A stretch of DNA of 5,714 nucleotides, taken from the NCBI GenBank assembly GCA_022705465.1, contig JAKJEK010000059.1:1-5714 (forward strand). The letters run 5' to 3'. This document shows positions 1 through 4,119 of the stretch, one piece after another. Position 1 is the first letter of the stretch. Each line of letters opens with the position of its first letter. Under the pieces are notes generated by a model. That model searched no databases, was not told the origin of the DNA, and saw only the letters and a list, made by a program, of their open reading frames with translations. A program made the translations under genes and the position numbers. This DNA is from Patescibacteria group bacterium. Its GTDB lineage: Bacteria > Patescibacteriota > UBA1384 > XYA2-FULL-43-10 > 1-14-0-10-43-13.

Positions 1-1
1 G

Positions 2-556
2 TTTGGGTGGCTGATTGCCCGCACCAAAGGCGTTGACCTTCTCAAATCGGGCAGCGGAAACATCGGCGCATCCAATGTCGGGAGGATACTGGGGGCAAAG
101 TGGTATGCTCTCACGCTTGCATGCGACATAACCAAAGGTGCCCTTCCAACGTTAATGGCTTTGCGTATGACTGGTAGCGATACCATGGCCGTAATTATCG
201 GCATGGTGGCAGTCCTTGGCCACTGTTTTTCAGTCTTCCTCAGATTCCGAGGGGGTAAGGCGGTGGCCACAACACTGGGAGTGCTGCTGATCTGCCAGCC
301 AATCGCGGCTGCCACTTCGCTGGCGGCTTGGATCATAGCAATGGCTGTCTGGCGCTATGCTTCGCTAGCCTCCATCTTCGCCGCTGCGGCACTGATTACC
401 TTCGAGGCCGTGATGCCAGGAGCAATGGCGGTTCGCTCAGCGTTCATCGTACTCGGGGTGATAACTATCATCCGACACCGGTCGAATGTCACTCGGCTAC
501 TTCGCCACGAGGAACCAAAGTACACTTTTGGCACATCTAGAGCCAATCAGGGATAA
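2..556 (+). CDS. plsY: Glycerol-3-phosphate acyltransferase PlsY (5' end cut by window)
   Basis: Integral membrane enzyme that transfers an acyl group from acyl-phosphate to sn-glycerol-3-phosphate, giving lysophosphatidate, the first step of phospholipid synthesis. The reading frame is open from base 2, giving 184 residues; about 15 N-terminal residues, part of the first membrane helix, are probably missing. All three PlsY signature blocks are visible: SGSGNIGASNVGR near residues 17-29, GHCFSVFLRFRGGKAVATTLG around residues 73-93, and HRSNVTRLL near the C terminus (canonical H-R-x-N-I-x-R-L-L). DITKG (canonical DxxKG) follows block one. Hydrophobic stretches between the blocks fit the multi-pass fold. 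The internal ATG at 155 is not the start, because block one lies upstream of it. A strong terminator follows immediately, so it ends its transcription unit. Family assignment is firm; activity is inferred from motif conservation. Confidence 0.95.
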   Translation, partial: FGWLIARTKGVDLLKSGSGNIGASNVGRILGAKWYALTLACDITKGALPTLMALRMTGSDTMAVIIGMVAVLGHCFSVFLRFRGGKAVATTLGVLLICQPIAAATSLAAWIIAMAVWRYASLASIFAAAALITFEAVMPGAMAVRSAFIVLGVITIIRHRSNVTRLLRHEEPKYTFGTSRANQG

Positions 557-564
557 TGAACCCT

Positions 565-588
565 AACCGCCGGCATCGGCGGTTTTTT
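565..588 (+). terminator. Rho-independent terminator after plsY
   Basis: A perfect 8-bp stem (AACCGCCG at 565-572 with CGGCGGTT at 577-584) and a GCAT loop run into six T residues at 583-588. It lies nine bases past the plsY stop. Confidence 0.9.
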
Positions 589-644
589 ATTGTTTTAGTA
601 TATACAATTAACCAAAAGGGACGTAACGCAGGCCAAGATAATTA

Positions 645-676
645 TTGACATTTGTGTGCCATCGTGTTTATATAGT
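645..676 (+). promoter_or_regulatory. Probable sigma-70-type promoter for the 707-1177 gene
   Basis: A consensus -35 TTGACA lies at 645-650. The -10 is either TATATA at 669-674 (18-base spacer) or TATAGT at 671-676 (5 of 6 consensus, but a long 20-base spacer). Transcription would begin near 681-683, leaving a leader of about 25 bases before the GTG at 707. The promoter rules out the longer reading of the downstream gene from GTG 656. Confidence 0.65.
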
Positions 677-688
677 AGCACTGCTGTA

Positions 689-696
689 GAGGGAGG
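689..696 (+). promoter_or_regulatory. Ribosome binding site supporting the GTG 707 start
   Basis: GAGGGAGG lies ten bases before the in-frame GTG at 707, just downstream of the predicted transcription start. A second purine-rich SD match, AAGGAGG at 731-737, is only two bases from the in-frame ATG at 740, which is too close for normal initiation there. Confidence 0.55.
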
Positions 697-706
697 GAAC
701 CTAAAG

Positions 707-1177
707 GTGGTTCAGCAAAGAGGAAGGGTAAAGGAGGTAATGTGGAGAATCCACCACTTTACCCCCAAGATCCCGATGTTCGTTCTAGGCATTGGGTGCG
801 GCTTTCTGGGTCTCAACCTGGCCGTAGCCGGTGCAGTAAGCAGATCGACACCACAAGTATTGGCCGGAACGGTGATCTTTCTGGCAGGGATCTATATGGG
901 CTTGTGGCTGGCCTGGAATCAGGCTCTGGCCAGACAGCACCAAAAGACCGAGTTACGACTGGTCACCAGACCCGTTCCCGCTCCATCAGTGTGCGAGCTG
1001 TTGTGGGTACCGGGACTTCTGATGATGTTCTTCGGGCTTAGCACCATCATCTATTCGATGGCTGATGAGTCCAGGGCATGGATCGGCGCTGGCATCTGCG
1101 CAATCGGCATTATGCTCGCCGAGTATGCCGACATACGGATCGACATCCGAAAACGGGCGCAGCACGAAGAGGCATGA
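707..1177 (+). CDS. Four-helix integral membrane protein, function unknown
   Basis: I do not recognise the family. With the GTG start at 707 the product is 156 residues. Four hydrophobic segments are visible at about 22-44, 48-70, 98-118 and 123-141. A charged loop of about 27 residues (71-97) joins helices two and three, and the C-terminal tail is highly charged (RIDIRKRAQHEEA). The N-terminal tail is basic, so both ends are predicted to be cytoplasmic. No catalytic motif or cofactor site is apparent. The start is uncertain: GTG 707 has a well-spaced SD, ATG 740 would give 145 residues, and a frame extension to GTG 656 would start inside the promoter. The gene has its own promoter and terminator, so it is probably monocistronic. 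A small transporter-like or membrane-stress role is possible, but nothing in the sequence decides it. Confidence 0.75.
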   Translation: MVQQRGRVKEVMWRIHHFTPKIPMFVLGIGCGFLGLNLAVAGAVSRSTPQVLAGTVIFLAGIYMGLWLAWNQALARQHQKTELRLVTRPVPAPSVCELLWVPGLLMMFFGLSTIIYSMADESRAWIGAGICAIGIMLAEYADIRIDIRKRAQHEEA

Positions 1178-1204
1178 GGCTTCTGTCTCAAGGCGCAATC
1201 AATC

Positions 1205-1231
1205 GACCAGAACAGCAGTTCTGGTCTTTTT
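1205..1231 (+). terminator. Rho-independent terminator after the 707-1177 gene
   Basis: A perfect 9-bp stem (GACCAGAAC at 1205-1213 with GTTCTGGTC at 1218-1226) and an AGCA loop are followed by five T residues at 1227-1231. It lies 27 bases past the stop codon. Confidence 0.92.
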
Positions 1232-1233
1232 AT

Positions 1234-1262
1234 TTGACAGACGTCCAAACAGATGATGTAAT
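1234..1262 (+). promoter_or_regulatory. Strong sigma-70-type promoter for the 91-residue gene
   Basis: Consensus -35 TTGACA at 1234-1239, a 17-base spacer, and -10 TGTAAT at 1257-1262 (5 of 6). It begins three bases after the T-run of the preceding terminator, so the two units are directly abutted. Transcription should start near 1269. Confidence 0.8.
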
Positions 1263-1290
1263 GGGACAAGAGTTCCAGAGGGGGCACAAC

Positions 1291-1566
1291 ATGCTAAGCA
1301 CGCTAATAAGGATCGTCCAGTTAGCCATTCATATGGCCAGGGAGTACTACAGACCACCCAGGCGGTATGAATGCTGCGGCTTCCGGCGCATCTACTCTGT
1401 TCGTGATGTCCAAGGCGACCCAGAGATGCTCCGGAAACGGTTTGCGTTTCCGTTCGACATGGACAAGCGCAAGCTGGCCCAGGAGTGGTGGTGGCTTCGC
1501 TACCAGATTCGCGATTTCTATTTCCGCCGGTTTATCCTGCCCCGGCAAAAACGTGTGGCTGGATAG
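1291..1566 (+). CDS. Small Arg- and aromatic-rich basic protein, function unknown
   Basis: A 91-residue protein that I do not recognise. The ATG at 1291 is chosen because AGAGGGGG at 1277-1284 sits six bases upstream and the promoter at 1234-1262 lies just before it; the same frame is open further upstream but would cross a terminator and this promoter. The composition is striking: about 17 Arg and 4 Lys against 9 acidic residues, and 16 aromatic residues including the triplet WWW at about residues 67-69. The N terminus (MLSTLIRIVQLAIHMAREYY) can form an amphipathic helix, and the C-terminal third alternates aromatic and Arg residues. A CC pair lies at residues 28-29. There is no clear transmembrane span. 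This composition suits a membrane-surface or nucleic-acid-binding protein, but that is inference. A terminator follows, so it stands alone. Confidence 0.75.
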   Translation: MLSTLIRIVQLAIHMAREYYRPPRRYECCGFRRIYSVRDVQGDPEMLRKRFAFPFDMDKRKLAQEWWWLRYQIRDFYFRRFILPRQKRVAG

Positions 1567-1571
1567 CCAAA

Positions 1572-1590
1572 ATAACCCCCTAGGGGTTAT
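1572..1590 (+). repeat. 19-base perfect inverted repeat (hairpin) after the 91-residue gene
   Basis: ATAACCCC at 1572-1579 and GGGGTTAT at 1583-1590 flank a CTA loop. It starts five bases past the stop codon and has no T-run of its own. It sits ten bases before the true terminator and may protect the 3' end or assist termination; a protein-binding palindrome is the alternative. Confidence 0.6.
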
Positions 1591-1600
1591 GATCACACAC

Positions 1601-1622
1601 GCCTCGTTCATCGAGGCTTTTT
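1601..1622 (+). terminator. Rho-independent terminator after the 91-residue gene
   Basis: Stem GCCTCG at 1601-1606 with CGAGGC at 1612-1617, five-base loop TTCAT, then five T residues at 1618-1622. It is the second of two tandem hairpins after this gene. Confidence 0.88.
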
Positions 1623-1664
1623 ATTAATCTTGGTGTAGGTTTATCTAGAGATTATTGCGCCGGC

Positions 1665-1673
1665 TGATATAAT
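1665..1673 (+). promoter_or_regulatory. Extended -10 promoter for the methyltransferase gene
   Basis: TGATATAAT at 1665-1673 is a perfect extended -10 (TG, one base, TATAAT). At the usual -35 distance only CTAGAG (1645-1650) is found, so recognition would rest on the extended -10. Transcription would start near 1680, leaving a leader of about 25 bases. Confidence 0.7.
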
Positions 1674-1704
1674 TGTGTTAAGAATATTAATTTATTAAAA
1701 AACC

Positions 1705-2415
1705 ATGAAACCTTTCCTGTTCAAAAGAAACAAGCCCCAAGAACAGCAGAAGTTGATTGCGCAAGCTGCTGCAGACCCAACAACAATAACCGGCATTTTA
1801 CAGTCATTCGACCGGTCTAATGACCACCTTGATGATAGTGTTCTTGATTTAATACTCGGTATTAATTATGAGGAGTCGGAAAAAGAATTAGACCGACACA
1901 AGCTTCGAGGACAGTACGGGTCAGAACAATATATATACGAAGGAACACCTTACGATTACATACGCTACTTTTTGCACATTTTGGCACCGGAACAGACGGA
2001 CATAATTTACGATCTAGGGTCGGGTTATGGTCGAGTGGTGCTGTACGGTGCACTAACCACAACAGCCCGGTACAAAGGGATTGAGCTGATACCAGAACGA
2101 GTTGAACGCTGCAATACGATTAAAAATAAAATCAGCATAGAGAATGCCGACTTTATTCGATCAAATGTGTTAGACCATGATTATTCTGATGGGACGATAT
2201 TTTTTCTGTTTAATCCCTTTGCAACTCAGACTCTCTACGAGGTTGGCCAACGCCTGGAAGAAATTGCTAATAGCCACTACATCAGAATTGTTTCGTGGGG
2301 CGGACCTTCGAACGAATTCCTATCCACCCAACCGTGGCTCAGGGAGAATCATTACGCGCGGGATATTACTGACCCGCTATCGAGATTGAAGTTTTACGAA
2401 TCGCTTGAAGCCTAG
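1705..2415 (+). CDS. Class I SAM-dependent methyltransferase, substrate unknown
   Basis: A 236-residue protein with a Rossmann methyltransferase core. Motif I is IIYDLGSGYGRVVLYGAL, with D103, G105, G107 and G109 forming the SAM-binding loop. GIELIPERVERC (about 125-136) supplies the acidic residue (E127) expected to bind the SAM ribose. NADFIRSNVLD (147-157) matches the following motif, and FFLFNPF (166-172) occupies the motif IV position where N6-adenine and related enzymes carry NPPF-like residues. The first 80 residues are polar and helical and may be a substrate or partner domain. Motif I resembles Dot1-like proteins, but the target could be protein, RNA or a small molecule. There is no SD before the ATG; the leader is AT-rich. 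Codons are clearly more AT-rich than in the genes upstream. The 3' end overlaps the convergent gene by 39 bases and no terminator is visible. Confidence 0.85.
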   Translation: MKPFLFKRNKPQEQQKLIAQAAADPTTITGILQSFDRSNDHLDDSVLDLILGINYEESEKELDRHKLRGQYGSEQYIYEGTPYDYIRYFLHILAPEQTDIIYDLGSGYGRVVLYGALTTTARYKGIELIPERVERCNTIKNKISIENADFIRSNVLDHDYSDGTIFFLFNPFATQTLYEVGQRLEEIANSHYIRIVSWGGPSNEFLSTQPWLRENHYARDITDPLSRLKFYESLEA

Positions 2416-2826
2416 AATAGACTTATTAAACCGAATCCTTTTGCCCGACTCTTGATAATTCAAGATAAGCGCAGCAGCAATTACTAAGAAGACCAAATAA
2501 TGGATAATACGAATTGTTGATGTTGTTGGCATAACTCTTTCCATTAAGAAGATTGCCACTGGTAGGGTTGCGGCAGCCATATTCATGCCCCAACGTTTCT
2601 TTTTCAAATAACCGATAACAGTGGGAATGCCCCAGGCAACGGCCACAATTGAAAGGAGCGGGAACCACACCGGATATGACCCATATACCGCTTCAGTGAG
2701 GCTTGGGAAGAAAGGAAAAACAGCAAATTGCGCAAACAGCAAGACAAGCAAGCAGACTGACTTCAAGCGCAGAATCTCCTTAGGATCTTTGCTGATTTTG
2801 ATTTTCTTAATGCTAAACTTCTTCAT
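2377..2826 (-). CDS. Basic four-helix membrane protein, function unknown
   Basis: A 149-residue protein not recognised as a named family. Hydrophobic helices lie at about 24-41, 52-74, 81-98 and 105-123. The N terminus is a Lys-rich cytoplasmic tail (MKKFSIKKIKISKDPKE), KKKRWG lies between helices two and three, and the C-terminal tail is strongly basic. All exposed charge is on one predicted side of the membrane, consistent with an N-in, C-in topology. The ATG at 2826 is supported by GAGGAG six bases upstream (2833-2838) and a matching promoter further up. Its last 12 codons plus stop are antisense to the end of the methyltransferase gene, in an AT-rich stretch shared with that gene. Similar four-helix proteins are often annotated only as hypothetical; no active-site residues stand out. 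Confidence 0.8.
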   Translation of the reverse strand: MKKFSIKKIKISKDPKEILRLKSVCLLVLLFAQFAVFPFFPSLTEAVYGSYPVWFPLLSIVAVAWGIPTVIGYLKKKRWGMNMAAATLPVAIFLMERVMPTTSTIRIIHYLVFLVIAAALILNYQESGKRIRFNKSILGFKRFVKLQSR

Positions 2827-2837
2827 GAGGTTCTCCT

Positions 2838-2851
2838 CTAGCCCGAGCTAG
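2838..2851 (-). repeat. Small leader hairpin abutting the SD of the 2377-2826 gene
   Basis: In the minus-strand leader CTAGC and GCTAG pair around a TCGG loop. The 3' edge of the stem touches the first base of the GAGGAG SD. It could modestly affect initiation, but the stem is short and may be chance. Confidence 0.35.
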
Positions 2852-2887
2852 TTAATATTCAATAATAGATCTGTCTACTCTATACAC

Positions 2888-2916
2888 ATTCTAGTCGGAA
2901 AGCATCAATATTTCAA
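2888..2916 (-). promoter_or_regulatory. Sigma-70-type promoter for the 2377-2826 gene
   Basis: Read on the minus strand, -35 TTGAAA (2911-2916, 5 of 6) and -10 TAGAAT (2888-2893, 5 of 6) are separated by exactly 17 bases. Transcription would start near 2881, giving a leader of about 55 bases. Confidence 0.65.
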
Positions 2917-2942
2917 GGAACTGTATTGGTAGTACTTTTGGG

Positions 2943-2964
2943 CAATTATATTGACCTATAATTG
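2943..2964. promoter_or_regulatory. Perfect palindrome, candidate operator
   Basis: CAATTATA (2943-2950) and TATAATTG (2957-2964) are exact inverted copies around a six-base centre, TTGACC. The centre is also the best -35 element for the gene at 3016. A protein bound here would block RNA polymerase, which is the classic repressor arrangement. Each arm also contains a perfect TATAAT, one on each strand, so a bidirectional -10 is the alternative reading. It is not followed by a T-run and is not a terminator. Confidence 0.55.
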
Positions 2965-2979
2965 TTTTTGTGTTATGGT
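2951..2979 (+). promoter_or_regulatory. Promoter for the TPR-like gene
   Basis: -35 TTGACC at 2951-2956, a 17-base spacer, and -10 TATGGT at 2974-2979 preceded by TG at 2971-2972 (extended -10). Transcription would start near 2986. The perfect TATAAT at 2957-2962 is an alternative -10 but lacks a good -35. The -35 lies at the centre of the palindrome at 2943-2964. Confidence 0.6.
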
Positions 2980-3015
2980 TTTATTCCAGACTGATTCAGT
3001 TGGAGGGAGGGCGAC

Positions 3016-3417
3016 GTGCGCTACCAGCCAGTAATAGACCGACCAACGCGCCGCCTTTGGGCGTGCAAAGGCTGTATTACCTCTGGTCAAGCAGCTCAGG
3101 CAGTGGATCCCTGGGATGCATTCAATCGCTGGCGGGAAGCCGGTGAATGCTTTGATCGGGCCGGAAACCAGCGCGAGGCAAAACGATGCTATCATGAAGC
3201 CGGACAGGCTAACGAACGGTACTGGAAATCGCTACCGCCAAACCGGGTAAAAACGCGCTCAGTTCACATTGCGCAGACAGCCATGTTTTTCCTCTACGCC
3301 GAGGACTATGAACAAGTGCGCCGGATCGGAGGATTGTTCATTGGGGCAGGGTGGTTGGATGGGCGTGCTAAAGAGCAGTTGATTGCTGCATTGGAAGAGA
3401 TTCCTGATGACTTCTGA
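3016..3417 (+). CDS. Small helical protein with TPR/SNAP-like repeat, function unknown
   Basis: A 133-residue soluble protein. GTG 3016 is chosen because GGAGGGAGG at 3002-3010 lies five bases upstream and no better start follows. Residues 33-70 form a helix pair typical of TPR or alpha-SNAP repeats (EAGECFDRAGNQREAKRCYHEAG, with small residues at the packing positions), and residues 82-129 look like two or three further helices. Such repeats usually bind other proteins. A CKGC pair at 17-20, plus Cys at 45 and 58, could bind metal or form a disulfide, though four Cys in this spacing is not a known zinc motif that I can name. There is no signal peptide or membrane span. GC content rises sharply here compared with the preceding 1.3 kb. 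The gene has its own promoter, a possible operator and a terminator. The repeat call is by eye. Confidence 0.75.
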   Translation: MRYQPVIDRPTRRLWACKGCITSGQAAQAVDPWDAFNRWREAGECFDRAGNQREAKRCYHEAGQANERYWKSLPPNRVKTRSVHIAQTAMFFLYAEDYEQVRRIGGLFIGAGWLDGRAKEQLIAALEEIPDDF

Positions 3418-3423
3418 TCAATT

Positions 3424-3447
3424 ACCGCCAGATTATCTGGCGGTTTT
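3424..3447 (+). terminator. Rho-independent terminator after the TPR-like gene
   Basis: Stem ACCGCCAGA at 3424-3432 with TCTGGCGGT at 3436-3444, minimal loop TTA, then four T residues and ATTATT. On the minus strand the same hairpin begins two bases after the stop of the 3449-4036 gene, but no T-run follows there, so it acts mainly on the + strand. Confidence 0.85.
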
Positions 3448-3448
3448 A

Positions 3449-4036
3449 TTATCCAGTAAAGAAAAAGGCGGCGATCATCTCGTCCAGTTTCTCATCGCTA
3501 GAAATCACAGTAATCACAATAAGACGCTTGGGGTCAGAAGTTGGAATGTAGACATACCAGGTTGTACCGAAACGACCGCCCGTTTGAATCTTGGTAGCCT
3601 GTTCCCCACTTCCCGTCAGGACTGTTTTCTCGGTGATGATCCGGTCTCCCGAACGCAGGAGACGCTGTTGTAGATCACGGGCAGAAAGCTTGTCAGGGTT
3701 TTCAACGAAACCAATGATTCGCTTTGTTTCTTCTGGGCGAAGTGATCGAGTTTCTGTCGGGTCGGACTCATAATTTGCAATAACCACTATCCCTTCGGCC
3801 GTTTTTGTATTGATGCGCCAACCTTTAGGGAAACTAATAGAAAACTTATAGGTGCCATCAACATAAGTATGCCAACCTTCAGGAGCTGGCCGAACGGGGT
3901 CTGGTATCTGTTGACTAACTGAAGACTGCTCCGCCTGATCATCCCGCCAGACACGGATAGTCAAATAAACAGCCAGTCCCGCGATAATAACGGTGAGAAT
4001 TAAGCTGGTAATAAATTTTAGCCTCATATCCCGCAC
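3449..4036 (-). CDS. Membrane-anchored PsbP-like extracytoplasmic protein
   Basis: A 195-residue protein. Residues 7-28 form a single hydrophobic helix (LILTVIIAGLAVYLTI) after a short basic start, and there is no lipobox Cys, so it is probably an uncleaved N-terminal anchor. A polar, Pro-containing linker (30-54) leads to an alpha/beta domain whose opening, TYVDGTYKFSISFPKGWRI (about 57-75), matches the start typical of PsbP/Mog1-type folds in bacterial hypothetical proteins. The family has no single known activity; such domains usually sit outside the membrane and mediate binding. GTG 4036 is preferred over the in-frame ATG at 4027 because GGGGAG lies ten bases upstream of the GTG. The start of the tyrA gene's 3' neighbour gap is only 83 bases, with no strong promoter seen in it, so cotranscription with the dehydrogenase-dehydratase gene is possible. 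The domain call is moderate. Confidence 0.75.
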   Translation of the reverse strand: MRDMRLKFITSLILTVIIAGLAVYLTIRVWRDDQAEQSSVSQQIPDPVRPAPEGWHTYVDGTYKFSISFPKGWRINTKTAEGIVVIANYESDPTETRSLRPEETKRIIGFVENPDKLSARDLQQRLLRSGDRIITEKTVLTGSGEQATKIQTGGRFGTTWYVYIPTSDPKRLIVITVISSDEKLDEMIAAFFFTG

Positions 4037-4046
4037 GTGTTTCTGT

Positions 4047-4052
4047 CTCCCC
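4047..4052 (-). promoter_or_regulatory. Ribosome binding site supporting the GTG 4036 start
   Basis: On the minus strand GGGGAG within AAAGGGGAGA lies ten bases before GTG 4036 and 19 bases before ATG 4027, which favours the GTG. Confidence 0.5.
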
Positions 4053-4058
4053 TTTTAC

Positions 4059-4105
4059 CATAACAAAAAATTAAGGCATTGGGGCCAGAAACAGTCGGGC
4101 CTTTT
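4059..4105 (-). terminator. Weak candidate terminator between the two minus-strand genes
   Basis: On the minus strand an AAGGC arm and a GCCTT arm, separated by about 21 bases that contain two GGCC blocks, precede TTAATTTTTT. The five-pair stem with a long loop is poor, so partial readthrough into the PsbP-like gene is likely. The opposite strand also shows a T-rich tail. Confidence 0.3.
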
Positions 4106-4119
4106 GTTTTGCGCAATGA

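Noticed and set aside
656..706. Longer N terminus for the first four-helix membrane protein, starting at GTG 656
   Set aside because: The GTG lies between the -35 and -10 of the promoter and has no SD, so the codon would not be in the transcript.
1078..1290. Upstream extension of the 91-residue protein
   Set aside because: It overlaps the preceding gene in another frame and crosses a strong terminator and a near-consensus promoter; the ATG at 1291 has a good SD.
2450..2465. TCTTGA-TAAT-TCAAGA hairpin as terminator of the methyltransferase gene
   Set aside because: The stem is short and AT-rich, no T-run follows, and it lies inside the coding region of the convergent membrane protein.
557..3447. 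Integron cassette array or CRISPR
   Set aside because: The intergenic terminators look alike in form but share no long repeated sequence, no attC-like pair of arms recurs, there are no regularly spaced repeats, and no integrase or Cas gene is present.
4037..4119. Riboswitch or attenuator for aromatic amino acids
   Set aside because: The gap is downstream of the tyrA gene, has no leader peptide rich in Phe or Tyr codons, and no recognisable aptamer core.
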